DNA from: Salinisphaera sp. G21_0
GTDB lineage: Bacteria > Pseudomonadota > Gammaproteobacteria > Pseudomonadales > Endozoicomonadaceae
Assembly: GCF_017744115.1 (NCBI RefSeq)
Contig: NZ_JAGHQW010000036.1
Span: forward strand, 1 to 63,054
DNA length: 63,054 bases
Reading direction: 5' to 3'
The translations under genes were made by a program, and so were the position numbers. Position 1 is the stretch's first letter. Each line of letters opens with the position of its first letter. The notes beneath the pieces were generated by a model that was not told the DNA's origin, did not search any database, and was given only the letters and a program-made list of their open reading frames with translations. Shown one piece after another: positions 1 to 8,982 of the stretch.

Positions 1-120
1 GACATTGACATTTGGGAATCGGATTCTGATTTATTGTCGCCGGATTTTGATTTATTTGCGACCGGGTCAGAACGGGTCAACAACCACCATGACTGGCTTG
101 AAGAGTTCCTGCAAGGATAA
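1..120 (+). CDS. 3' end of an unidentified protein, truncated by the window edge
   Basis: Frame 1 is open from the first base and ends in TAA at 118-120, giving the last 39 residues of a protein. The tail is acidic, rich in Asp and Glu, and ends in DWLEEFLQG. No family is recognisable from so little sequence. The next gene lies on the opposite strand, so this gene is convergent with the AGCS transporter. The call rests only on the open frame and the natural stop. Confidence 0.5.
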   Translation, partial: DIDIWESDSDLLSPDFDLFATGSERVNNHHDWLEEFLQG

Positions 121-306
121 ACCAGTTATCATGACACAAGCATTTTACGGTTAAAATGGCAACATACGCAGGTTAAATATAAGGTCAATCTCCTCCTCCG
201 GTTTTTCCTGGTGAATACGCTCAAGAACATTCACTGCATGTTCTTTCCGGCCACTCGGATAATGCCAAATCCGGACCTGTCCATCATTAAAGTAGTAAAC
301 GCCATA

Positions 307-328
307 AAGGCCACTAAAAAGTGGCCTT
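307..328 (-). terminator. Hairpin downstream of the first AGCS gene
   Basis: A perfect 9-bp inverted repeat, AAGGCCACT with AGTGGCCTT around an AAAA loop, lies 24 bp past the stop codon of the minus-strand transporter. It may also serve the convergent gene that ends at 120. The following T tract is weak on either strand, so intrinsic termination is plausible but unproven. Confidence 0.45.
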
Positions 329-351
329 CAATGATTTCAGCCAAGTCAGAA

Positions 352-1824
352 TTAAACGTCTGGTGCTGCAGTGCGTTTAACTTTTGCCTTCTCAGAGTTT
401 TCAACCGGACCTGAGCTGTGCTCGGTCCATACGTCTGCATCCATGGTTTTATCAAGGAATGGGAACTTGCGACGATTGAATACCGGCGTCACACCGGATG
501 CCACCTGATCATCAAAGTCCTTCAGAACCTGAACAACAGTACCAGAAAGCATCAGAATAGCCGTCAGGTTAATCAGTGCCATGATCCCCATGGAGGCATC
601 AGCAAAAGCCCACACGGTTGGCAGGCTGCTGCTTGCCCCCCAGATCACCATACCCAATACAGCAATACGGTAAACATTTACCAGCCAATTCTTGTCCATG
701 ATAAAGCGCAGGTTTGATTCACCATAGTAGTAATTGGCAATGATCGAACTGAAAGCAAACAACAGAATAGCCGCAGCTACCATGTGCTTACCGACCGGCC
801 CCACCTGGCTTTCCAGAGCCAGCTGCGTCAACTCGATACCTGTTACGCCAGAACCATCCATTACGCCGGACATCAGGATAATAGAAGCGGTCGCAGTACA
901 GACAATGATTGTATCCATAAATACACCCAGCATCCCCATCATGCCCTGGTTGGCAGGATGATTCGAGTGTGCAGTTGCTGCTGCGTTAGGGGCACTACCC
1001 ATACCCGCTTCATTGGAGAACAAACCACGCTTGATACCCTGCTGCATCGCCTGGGATACCGCGTAACCCGCTCCACCACCGACAGCACTATCAAGACCAA
1101 AAGCGCTCTTGATAATCAGACTGAAGACCGCCGGCAGCTCTTGGATATTCATAAATACCACCACCAGAGCCACACCCAGATAGCCAAAGGCCATGATCGG
1201 TACGACCATCTCTGCCACTTTGGCAATGGAGCGAATACCACCAAAGATGATCAGGGCACTCACCATTGCCAGCCCCATACCAATAGCTTCCGTTGGAATT
1301 TCGTAGCCACTGAATGCTGCAGCAATGGAGTTAGACTGCACACTGTTAAAGGCAAAGCCAAACGCAATAATCAGGGAGATGGAGAAGATAATACCCAGCC
1401 AACGCTGCCCAAGGGCTTTCTCAATGTAATAAGCCGGGCCACCTCGATAAGTACCATCACCGTTATTGGTCTTATAAAGCTGGGCAAGAATATTCTCGGC
1501 AAGACTGGTGGACATACCCAGAACCGCGATCAGCCACATCCAGAAAACAGCACCAGGCCCACCCATAGTAATGGCAACCGCGACACCCGCTATGTTGCCA
1601 GTACCTATCCGTGCAGCAAGGCTTGTACAAAACGCCTGAAACGGAGATACATGAGTAGAACAATCAGTCACACGGCTGCCCAGCATGGTTTTCATTGCCA
1701 GAGTAAACCGGCGAATCTGAACAAAGCGGGTTTTTACCGTGAAAAGCAGACCTGCCCCCATAAGCAGGTACATAAGAATGCTGCCCCATAGCAGACCATT
1801 GATGGAGTCTATTAAGTTATTCAT
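352..1824 (-). CDS. AGCS-family sodium:alanine/glycine symporter (paralogue 1)
   Basis: A 490-residue integral membrane protein of the alanine or glycine:cation symporter (AGCS) family, which imports small neutral amino acids with Na+ across the inner membrane. The sequence shows about ten hydrophobic segments. It has the family block GPGAVFWMWLIAVLGM near residue 90, the conserved FSNEAGMGSAPNAAA motif near residue 270 and the YYYGESNL motif late in the protein. Length is typical of DagA/AlsT proteins. The start ATG at 1822-1824 gives the usual N-terminus, ending in the TRFVQIRRF segment. A second AGCS gene lies directly upstream on the same strand, 582 bp away, with an AT-rich gap between, so each probably has its own promoter. 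Family assignment is secure; whether the substrate is alanine, glycine or another amino acid cannot be read from the sequence. Confidence 0.93.
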   Translation of the reverse strand: MNNLIDSINGLLWGSILMYLLMGAGLLFTVKTRFVQIRRFTLAMKTMLGSRVTDCSTHVSPFQAFCTSLAARIGTGNIAGVAVAITMGGPGAVFWMWLIAVLGMSTSLAENILAQLYKTNNGDGTYRGGPAYYIEKALGQRWLGIIFSISLIIAFGFAFNSVQSNSIAAAFSGYEIPTEAIGMGLAMVSALIIFGGIRSIAKVAEMVVPIMAFGYLGVALVVVFMNIQELPAVFSLIIKSAFGLDSAVGGGAGYAVSQAMQQGIKRGLFSNEAGMGSAPNAAATAHSNHPANQGMMGMLGVFMDTIIVCTATASIILMSGVMDGSGVTGIELTQLALESQVGPVGKHMVAAAILLFAFSSIIANYYYGESNLRFIMDKNWLVNVYRIAVLGMVIWGASSSLPTVWAFADASMGIMALINLTAILMLSGTVVQVLKDFDDQVASGVTPVFNRRKFPFLDKTMDADVWTEHSSGPVENSEKAKVKRTAAPDV

Positions 1825-2406
1825 AAAATTCCCGGCGCATTGTGTATTCTCGATTTTTATTTCAAATTAAAATTTATAACATTAGGGAATAAACCTTGAA
1901 TGATAAGTATAAACACCTATCAACCAAACAATAGAAATCCTTTAAAAACTGCCTGAAACCCTTTAAAAACAACGCATCCTGTGTCCAATTCAGGCCAAAT
2001 AACAAACCACAGAAATACGCATAAAACGATCACCAACACGTACAAGTAACATCTGATGCAATTGAAAGCCTGAACAAAAATTTAGAATACCCTTACGGTA
2101 AAATAAAACATTCCTTAAACAACCAGGAAGCCCCACCATTTCAAAATAGCAAACATCAAAACAGGCTTTTTCATCAGGAAACAAATAATGAGCATACCAA
2201 TTATCAATTAAATGACACTATTGACAATACTCTTTCATTGTTTAATTTCAGATAACACGAGGCAATGTAAAAGACTACCTTGTCAACAACATTCCTCAAA
2301 TAAACAATCCCTGATAAAGGTCAACCAACATCAAGGGATAAACCAAAAAAATAGCCAAACACTGCACCACCCGGCTCGGCTTTTCGGTGCAACTTTTCAA
2401 CTTTTG
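1825..2406. other. 582-bp AT-rich intergenic gap between the two AGCS genes
   Basis: This gap separates the two codirectional symporter genes. It is clearly AT-richer than its flanks. Short open frames inside it lack a convincing ribosome-binding site or recognisable product. It must hold the promoter of the downstream paralogue (352-1824) and the 3' untranslated region of the upstream one, but I see no riboswitch fold, strong terminator or clear operator. Confidence 0.5.
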
Positions 2407-3888
2407 CTAACAGGACTTTGTCTCCTGAAAATTGGCATTACCAATGCGTTCGAGAGAGTCCTCAGACTCAGGTTTATTAACCCAGACATCCTTATCAATC
2501 GTTCGATCCAGAAAAGGAAAACGACTGCGCCTAAACTCAGGGGAACGGCCGGATCCTGACTGTAAATCGTAATCCCTCAATACCTGCATAACCGGGCCAC
2601 TGAGCAACAGGATGATCACAAGATTAATCAGTGCCATCAGCCCCATGGCAAGGTCGGCAACCATCCACACCATCTCGAGGGATGCGATTGAACCAAGAAA
2701 GACCAAAAATACGACAACAGATCGATAAACCTGCAATAAACGGGGACTGTTACGAATAAACAGAAGATTTGACTCACCGTAGTAATAATTGGCAATCACC
2801 GATGTAAAACCAAAAAAGATGACAGCAATGGAAATAAACCACTGCCCCCAGCCACCGACAATACCAGCGAGCGCAGCCTGAGTCAGCTGGATACCATTGA
2901 GGGTACTGCCTGATTCCAGCTGGCCGGATAGCAGCACAATGGCAGCGGTCGCTGTACAGATCACAATGGTATCGATAAACACGCTGATCATCGACACAAT
3001 GCCCTGAGCCGCCGGATGGTTTGGTTTGGGTGTCGCAGCCGCAGCCGCATTGGGACCACTGCCCATACCAGCTTCATTGGAAAACAGGCCTCGCTTGATT
3101 CCCTGCATCATGGCCTGTGCCACGGAATAACCAATAGCACCACCTGTGGCTGAATGCAGACCAAATGCACTGTCAAAAACCAACGCGATAACGGCAGGCA
3201 CTTCATTCAAATGAAAAGCTACAACACCAAAAGCAATCACCAGATAAGCCAGGGCCATTACCGGAACCACTAACTCTGCAAAATGAACAATCGAGTGGAT
3301 CCCTCTGAAAATAATAAAAGCGGTCACACCGGCAATGACCAGGCCGACCAATACCGGACTTATCGCCATATGACCAGAAACCGCCTGGGATACCGAGTTA
3401 GCATGAACCGCATTGAAGACAAACCCGAAGGTCGTTAACAATAGAACTGAAAATAAAATACCCAGCCAGCGCAGGCCAAGTGCCTTCTCTATATAGTAGG
3501 CAGGGCCACCACGAAAGGTTCCATCTTTATTGTTGGTTTTATAGAGCTGCGCCAGCGTGTTCTCTACAAAACTGGAGGCCATCCCCAACATGGCAACGAT
3601 CCACATCCAGAATACCGCACCGGGGCCACCGATAAAGATAGCAATGGCAACCCCGGCCAGGTTACCAGTACCTACGTGTGCAGCCAGGCTAGTACAAAGA
3701 GCCTGAAAAGAAGATATTTCATTACCTGATGTCTTTCGAGACCCCAGCATCAGCTTCCATGCGTGAAAAAAATAACGAAACTGAACAAAGCGGCTTTTGA
3801 CAGTGAAGTAAACACCTGCACTCAGCAGCAGATAGATCAGTAAATATTCCCAAATGAAGGTGGTAATTTCTAAAAAGATCGTACTCAT
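2407..3888 (-). CDS. AGCS-family sodium:alanine/glycine symporter (paralogue 2)
   Basis: A 493-residue polytopic membrane protein of the same AGCS family as the gene at 352-1824. The two align along their whole length, with matching blocks: FVQFRYFFHAWKLMLGSR near the N-terminus, GGPGAVFWMWIVAMLGMAS, FSNEAGMGSGPNAAAA near residue 268 and YYYGESNLLF. Predicted role is Na+-coupled uptake of small neutral amino acids. The C-terminal tails (RKFPFLDKTMDADVW in paralogue 1, RSRFPFLDRTIDKDVW here) are also related, so the pair probably arose by duplication within this lineage rather than by separate acquisition. Substrate is unknown. Confidence 0.93.
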   Translation of the reverse strand: MSTIFLEITTFIWEYLLIYLLLSAGVYFTVKSRFVQFRYFFHAWKLMLGSRKTSGNEISSFQALCTSLAAHVGTGNLAGVAIAIFIGGPGAVFWMWIVAMLGMASSFVENTLAQLYKTNNKDGTFRGGPAYYIEKALGLRWLGILFSVLLLTTFGFVFNAVHANSVSQAVSGHMAISPVLVGLVIAGVTAFIIFRGIHSIVHFAELVVPVMALAYLVIAFGVVAFHLNEVPAVIALVFDSAFGLHSATGGAIGYSVAQAMMQGIKRGLFSNEAGMGSGPNAAAAATPKPNHPAAQGIVSMISVFIDTIVICTATAAIVLLSGQLESGSTLNGIQLTQAALAGIVGGWGQWFISIAVIFFGFTSVIANYYYGESNLLFIRNSPRLLQVYRSVVVFLVFLGSIASLEMVWMVADLAMGLMALINLVIILLLSGPVMQVLRDYDLQSGSGRSPEFRRSRFPFLDRTIDKDVWVNKPESEDSLERIGNANFQETKSC

Positions 3889-4165
3889 TTGAGCCCCAAT
3901 GATTTTTCACACCAAACTAGAATAGCAGAGGATTTTTGACACAAAGGGGGATTTTCCAGCGTAAAAACTGTCCAAAAAGACAAAAAATAAAAAATGCCTT
4001 TGTTTATCAATGGCCAGGAAGGCTGTCCCGGCAACGCCTGGAGGTCGAAGCAGAGCCAGAAGATGAACCAGCCACTGAAAACGGTTAATAATTAGGGGTT
4101 TGAGACAGGCCAGGGAATCACAACCTAAACTATAAGAGACCGTTATGTTCAGGGAGTGAACAACT

Positions 4166-4585
4166 ATGTCAATGTTGATCCGCGAGCTCAAGCACGAACA
4201 CTTACAGATTAGTGACTTATTAGTAAAAGCCAGGGCAGAAGGTGTTGCCAGTGAAGCGGGCCGGGAGCTGGTGCTTTCAGCAAAAAAAATGCTACTGGCT
4301 CATTTAAATAAAGAAGACCGCTATCTCTACCCCCCATTACGGGAGGCCGCCGCAAAAGATGAAAGCCTGAAGTCGATGCTATCTGACTATGCCCTGGACA
4401 TGGACAAAATCTCAGTGGATGTTATGGCTTTCTTCAACCTCTATGAATCCACCGACCAAACATCCGAAAGCTTCCACTCCGATTGTGACAACATCATAAA
4501 GGCATTGTGCAAAAGAATCGCCAAGGAAGAGACTGTACTCTACAAAATCTATGATCAGATTTACGATCAAATCATAAATTCCTGA
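4166..4585 (+). CDS. Hemerythrin HHE-domain protein
   Basis: A 139-residue, mostly helical cytoplasmic protein. His10 and His12 in KHEH, then His46 and Glu50 in AHLNKEDRYLYPPL, match the first half of the HHE cation-binding (hemerythrin-like) pattern, which typically holds a non-haem di-iron site used for O2, NO or redox sensing or iron repair. The second HxxxE half is weaker: candidates are the region around His104 and the KEETVLY segment. Metal binding may therefore be partial. The start at 4166 follows an AGGGAG ribosome-binding site at 4151-4156. It is a single-gene unit, convergent with uppP and sharing a bidirectional terminator with it. Confidence 0.8.
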   Translation: MSMLIRELKHEHLQISDLLVKARAEGVASEAGRELVLSAKKMLLAHLNKEDRYLYPPLREAAAKDESLKSMLSDYALDMDKISVDVMAFFNLYESTDQTSESFHSDCDNIIKALCKRIAKEETVLYKIYDQIYDQIINS

Positions 4586-4610
4586 TCTGCAAACCTGTCT
4601 ATCAAGGCAG

Positions 4611-4635
4611 TGATCGGCTGGTTCTCAGCCGATCA
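4611..4635. terminator. Bidirectional terminator between the hemerythrin gene and uppP
   Basis: A perfect 10-bp inverted repeat, TGATCGGCTG with CAGCCGATCA around GTTCT, lies 25 bp past the hemerythrin stop and 11 bp past the uppP stop. On the plus strand it is followed by ATTATTCCCTTCT, a T-rich tail. Its placement between convergent genes suggests it ends both transcripts. Confidence 0.75.
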
Positions 4636-4645
4636 TTATTCCCTT

Positions 4646-5449
4646 CTAGAAGAATACAAACCCAAGCAGCACCACACCCAGAACCATCCGATAGATGACA
4701 AATGGCATAAGCCCGATACGGTTGATAAATGCCAGGAAGAAATGCACACAGAGCCAGGCACTGACAGCCGACACCAGGGTTCCAAGGGACAGTGTCTGCC
4801 AGTCCACCGGCACCGTGCTTTCTGCCAGATCCAGCATCAACAGGCTACCCGCCCCCAGAATCACGGGAATTGACAGCAGGAACGAAAACCGGGCAGCTGC
4901 ATCACGGGTAAAGCCCATCATTAACGCTGCCGTCATGGTAATACCAGAACGGGATGTGCCCGGTATCAGCGCCAGCGCCTGGGCAAAGCCAATCAGCATT
5001 GCCTGTCTGAAAGACATCTGCTCCAGGGGTTGAATACGCTTGCCTTTCAGATCTGCCCACCCCAGCAGGGCACCAAAAATCAGGGTGGTTCCGGCAATCA
5101 CCGCAACGGTCCGCATCGCCTCATCCAGCCCCATTTTTTTCAGGGCCAGACCAAATACCACGGCGGGCAATGTGGCAAAAATCAGATACCAGCCAAGACG
5201 GCTGTTAACGGTAGCGCCCTTCCCCACCAGAGAGCCCAGCCAGTCACGGGCAATGGCAAAGAGGTCTTTCCAGAAATAGGCAATGACGGCAGCCAGCGTA
5301 CCAATGTGCACAGCAACATCAAATGCCAGCCCCTGGTCCGTCCAGCCAAGCAGCTGGGCGGGCAAAATCAGGTGACCTGAGCTGGAGATAGGAAGAAATT
5401 CGGTAATGCCCTGGATCAGCGCCAGGATCATGGTCTGTAGAGTGTCCAT
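4646..5449 (-). CDS. uppP: Undecaprenyl-diphosphatase UppP (BacA)
   Basis: An inner-membrane enzyme of about 267 residues that dephosphorylates undecaprenyl pyrophosphate, recycling the lipid carrier for peptidoglycan and other envelope glycans. It has the two hallmark motifs: [14 protein letters not shown] at about residues 14-27 (catalytic Glu plus Ser-rich loop) and PGTSRSG at about residues 163-169. Several hydrophobic segments follow. A GTG codon precedes the chosen ATG directly; the AAGGA upstream is spaced well for the ATG at 5447-5449. The gene sits 18 bp after tsaB on the same strand, so the two are probably cotranscribed. Loss or overexpression of this family affects bacitracin sensitivity. 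Confidence 0.96.
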   Translation of the reverse strand: MDTLQTMILALIQGITEFLPISSSGHLILPAQLLGWTDQGLAFDVAVHIGTLAAVIAYFWKDLFAIARDWLGSLVGKGATVNSRLGWYLIFATLPAVVFGLALKKMGLDEAMRTVAVIAGTTLIFGALLGWADLKGKRIQPLEQMSFRQAMLIGFAQALALIPGTSRSGITMTAALMMGFTRDAAARFSFLLSIPVILGAGSLLMLDLAESTVPVDWQTLSLGTLVSAVSAWLCVHFFLAFINRIGLMPFVIYRMVLGVVLLGFVFF

Positions 5450-5467
5450 CACGGTCCGTCCTTGTTC

Positions 5468-6139
5468 TTAACGTTCTGATTTTTTCAGAGCTACCTTATC
5501 CCGAAGATAAACCGGCATTGCCTGCTCCGCAGGCAGCCCTTTACCCCGTTTAAAGTCGGCAGCTGCCAGCAGGGCTATATCATGGGCCCTGGGCCAGGCT
5601 TCAATCTGACAATCAACCACGGTGGCTGACAGTCGGTGTCTGAACGACCAGCCAGTGCCCATCCCAAACCAGTACCCATCCATAACCGGTACCACCACCT
5701 GTTCTGGCAGGGTCACTATTTCCGCAGCAACCGGCACCATTAAGCCATCAGATTCGGAAAACGCACCCCAATAGATCTCATCCATTCTGGCATCAATGGC
5801 ACTCAACACTTTTGCTGCCTTGTGCTCCCTGAGCCCCTGCTGAGCCAGAGCAGCCAGCGTCGAGACCGGAACCACCGGAAGATCAACCGCAAACGCCAAC
5901 CCCTGAACCATAGCGGTAGCCACCCTGAGGCCGGTAAATGCCCCTGGCCCCCGGCCAAAGGCCAGGGCATCCAGCTGCTTAAGGCTTAGGCCGGCCTGAG
6001 CCAGAATATCTTCAACCATTGGCAGCAGATCACGGCTATGTCGGCGGGGAGTCAGCTCGAAGCGTTCAATCACTTCGCCATCAAGGTTAAGGGCAACAGA
6101 ACAGGCTTCCGTTGCGGTATCAAGAGCAAGCAGTTTCAT
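5468..6139 (-). CDS. tsaB: tRNA N6-threonylcarbamoyladenosine biosynthesis protein TsaB (YeaZ)
   Basis: A 223-residue ASKHA-fold protein. TsaB is the scaffold partner of TsaD and TsaE in making the t6A37 modification on ANN-decoding tRNAs in the cytoplasm. The N-terminal MKLLALDTATEACSVAL and the GRGPGAFTGLRVATAMVQG block near residues 62-80 are diagnostic, and the length is close to the E. coli protein (231). It sits between adk and uppP on the same strand, an arrangement resembling the adk–tsaB adjacency of pseudomonads. It is probably an essential gene. Confidence 0.95.
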   Translation of the reverse strand: MKLLALDTATEACSVALNLDGEVIERFELTPRRHSRDLLPMVEDILAQAGLSLKQLDALAFGRGPGAFTGLRVATAMVQGLAFAVDLPVVPVSTLAALAQQGLREHKAAKVLSAIDARMDEIYWGAFSESDGLMVPVAAEIVTLPEQVVVPVMDGYWFGMGTGWSFRHRLSATVVDCQIEAWPRAHDIALLAAADFKRGKGLPAEQAMPVYLRDKVALKKSER

Positions 6140-6236
6140 GGGGAATCTTTACTGTTTTGGTGAGCGTCAGCAACATGGCCAGGCGACTATTTTGAAAAGA
6201 CCGGCAGTTCATTACAACCGTATTGTCAGTAATTAC

Positions 6237-6273
6237 AAAAAAGCCGGTGGCGCTTTCTCACACCCCCGACTTT
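6237..6273 (-). terminator. Probable intrinsic terminator after adk
   Basis: Read on the minus strand, a GC-rich imperfect hairpin (GTCGGGGGTG pairing with CACCGGC, with mismatches) is followed directly by TTTTTT, about 50 bp past the adk stop. The stem is imperfect, so the call is moderate. If functional it would separate adk from tsaB-uppP. Confidence 0.45.
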
Positions 6274-6325
6274 TGTTTTGATCAACAGTCATTGCTCAGG
6301 CAACAACATCAGGCAACTGTCTCAC

Positions 6326-7024
<699 letters not shown>

Positions 7025-7109
7025 TTATAGAGACACCGTCTGGCTTGGAATATGTGACAAATTTATTGACGTATTCAATAAAAAGCGGACAAGCATATAC
7101 AGCCGGAAG

Positions 7110-7139
7110 CCCGGTGACAAGTTTGGACTTATCACCGGG
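7110..7139 (-). terminator. Hairpin downstream of the KAS III-like gene
   Basis: CCCGGTGACAAG and CTTATCACCGGG form a 12-bp stem with one mismatch and a 6-base loop, 22 bp past the stop of the minus-strand synthase gene. There is no adjacent T tract, so it may stabilise the message or act as a weak terminator. Confidence 0.45.
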
Positions 7140-7160
7140 GCCCGGGAGCCAATATGAAAA

Positions 7161-8282
7161 TTACTGCTTTTCAACCACCACACTACCGATGGAGTAACCT
7201 GCCCCAAAAGAGCAAATGATACCTTTATCCCCCGATGTCAGATCCAGCGAGTGTTTATGAAAGGCAATAATCGAACCAGCTGAACTGGTATTAGCGTACT
7301 CATTGAGAATCACCGGCGCTTCCCGGGGCTCTGGCTCACGGCCCAGCAGCTTGCGCGCCACCAGTTGGTTCATATTCAAGTTTGCCTGATGCAGCCACAG
7401 ACGGCTCAAATCTCCGGGGGTGAGTGCAAGAGACTCAAGGTGATCAGAAATATGCTTCACCACCTGGGGGCAAACTTCTTTAAAGACTTTCCGGCCATTC
7501 TGGACAAACAGTTTGTCGGGCTTGCCGACGCCGGTTTCATCCGCACGATTCAGAAAGCCAAAGTTGTTACGGATATTATTGGAGAACTGAGTCCACAAGT
7601 GACAGCCGAGTACCCGGTAGCCATCTTTCCGTTTGGCAATGTCCTCACTCTCCAGCAATACGGCAGTACAGGCATCACCAAAAATAAAGTGACTGTCCCG
7701 GTCGCGGAAGTTCAGATGACCTGAACAAATTTCCGGGTTCACCATCAATACCCGTTTTGCAGACCCGCTGCGAATAGCGTCGACGCCAGCCTGGATACCA
7801 AAGGTAGCTGAAGAACAGGCGACGTTCATGTCATAACCATAACCACCGCCACCGAGAAACTGCTGGATCTCAACGGCAATGGCCGGGTAAGGGCGCTGCA
7901 TATTGGAACAGGCGACAATAATCATATCCACGCCGGATGGCTCGACCCGGGCCTGGGCAAGAGCCCCTCTGGCGGCATGGAGTGCCATTTCGCACTGGAC
8001 AGAGATGTCCTCATTGCCACGCTCGGGAATTCGAGGAACCATTCTCTGCGGATCAAGAACGCCTTCCCGGTTAACCACGTAGCGGTTAACAATTCCGGAG
8101 GCTTTTTCAATAAACTCGCTACTGCTTCTGGCCAGCGGTTCCAATTCACCGGCGGCTATGGCCTCTTTGTTGTTTTCATTCTGCTGGTCGACCCAGGCAT
8201 TGAATGCATTGACCAGCTCATCATTACTGATGGCCCCCGGCGGGGTATATAACCCGGTACCACTGATCACGACTTCCGGCAC
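7161..8282 (-). CDS. Beta-ketoacyl-ACP synthase III-like enzyme
   Basis: A thiolase-fold condensing enzyme of about 373 residues. The catalytic triad is visible: Cys in NVACSSATFG, His in LHQANLNM and Asn in NEYANTSSAG, followed by the GAGYSIGS glycine loop. KAS III enzymes condense acyl-CoA with malonyl-ACP to start fatty-acid synthesis, and relatives make alkylquinolones or other acyl products. The protein is about 55 residues longer than E. coli FabH (317), mostly from a charged insertion between residues 30 and 90, so it is a KAS III variant rather than clearly the housekeeping FabH. No other fab genes are adjacent. Two GTG starts exist: the outer one (8286-8288) overlaps the GGAG ribosome-binding site, so the inner GTG at 8280-8282 is preferred. 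Confidence 0.85.
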   Translation of the reverse strand: MPEVVISGTGLYTPPGAISNDELVNAFNAWVDQQNENNKEAIAAGELEPLARSSSEFIEKASGIVNRYVVNREGVLDPQRMVPRIPERGNEDISVQCEMALHAARGALAQARVEPSGVDMIIVACSNMQRPYPAIAVEIQQFLGGGGYGYDMNVACSSATFGIQAGVDAIRSGSAKRVLMVNPEICSGHLNFRDRDSHFIFGDACTAVLLESEDIAKRKDGYRVLGCHLWTQFSNNIRNNFGFLNRADETGVGKPDKLFVQNGRKVFKEVCPQVVKHISDHLESLALTPGDLSRLWLHQANLNMNQLVARKLLGREPEPREAPVILNEYANTSSAGSIIAFHKHSLDLTSGDKGIICSFGAGYSIGSVVVEKQ

Positions 8283-8390
8283 AATCACTCCATCACATGC
8301 TTATTGTCTTTTATTTTTCGCATCTTATAGCAGGGTAATTACCAAGGGAACTAATAAGTAACCAACCTTATGAAATTATCGTTTCTGGCG

Positions 8391-8624
8391 TCAGGGCTTA
8401 CCGGTTCCCCGCTTTTGTCTGGATGCCTCCAGTTCCGGGCTATTCCCCCCAAGACTCCAGTTTCCGGGCTCCTCCTCTTCAATGACCACCCAGACCGCCT
8501 GCTGAAAACGATCTTCACCACCTGCTGCAACCTCCACCAGCAGCTTAGAGATTCCATCCATCACTTCCTGCTTCTGGATTTCATTAAACAGCCCCTTGAC
8601 CGTTTTCACAGAGACAAACGGCAT
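8391..8624 (-). CDS. 4-oxalocrotonate tautomerase-like protein
   Basis: A 77-residue small protein. The N-terminus MPFVSVKTVKGLF and the segment VWVVIEEEEPGNWSLGG match the tautomerase superfamily, in which the Pro exposed after Met removal is the catalytic base. A GTG lies two codons upstream, but the ATG directly before Pro is chosen because Pro-1 must be N-terminal and because a GAGGTGA ribosome-binding site is spaced about 7 bp from it. The C-terminal tail is longer and more basic than in 62-residue 4-OT. Substrate is unknown. It is upstream of the KAS III-like gene on the same strand and may be cotranscribed (about 108 bp gap). Confidence 0.82.
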   Translation of the reverse strand: MPFVSVKTVKGLFNEIQKQEVMDGISKLLVEVAAGGEDRFQQAVWVVIEEEEPGNWSLGGNSPELEASRQKRGTGKP

Positions 8625-8982
8625 AAGCACTCACCTCACAATAAATATCGACCTTCACAGATTAGCCCATTTTCACCACAGGCACTGAAAGCACCAAAGG
8701 TAATAAATGCGTGGTCGTCCTCCATTCCCGGCTGACGCATAAGGCACCGGTGGGATAGGCAAAAAAAGGAATAGAGAGAAGATTTCAGGGTCCGTAAAAA
8801 AGCACAGAAAGAATGCTCAAATTAAACGAGACCTGCCCAGTATAGTTCGACCGGTTTTAAATCACATGTAACAACACTGAACAAGCATCCAGACGAGCAA
8901 AATCAAGGGTCGGAGGGGAACTCTTTGAGGTTTATCGAATCAAACCATTGCTGATCATTTAGTGAGAGAATTAGAAAATCCT
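8625..8982. other. 358-bp intergenic region between divergent genes
   Basis: This region separates the minus-strand tautomerase gene from the plus-strand SidE-like gene, so it must hold both promoters. I see no strong inverted repeat, terminator or coding frame in it. The plus-strand gene has only a weak ribosome-binding site. Confidence 0.5.

Noticed and set aside
211-414. 67-codon plus-strand frame near the left edge
   Set aside because: Runs through the terminator hairpin and into the AGCS gene antisense; no supporting signal.
784-1791. 335-codon plus-strand frame across the first AGCS gene
   Set aside because: It is fully antisense to a well-supported transporter; the product is polar, rich in His, Thr and Asn, and has no family features.
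1990-2184. 64-codon frame in the gap between symporters
   Set aside because: No ribosome-binding site; composition follows the AT-rich spacer.
3889-4165. Glycine riboswitch upstream of the AGCS gene
   Set aside because: AGCS genes are often preceded by one, but I could not see the conserved glycine aptamer core here.
3907-4191. 94-codon minus-strand frame upstream of the second AGCS gene
   Set aside because: Overlaps the hemerythrin start, with no ribosome-binding site or family resemblance.
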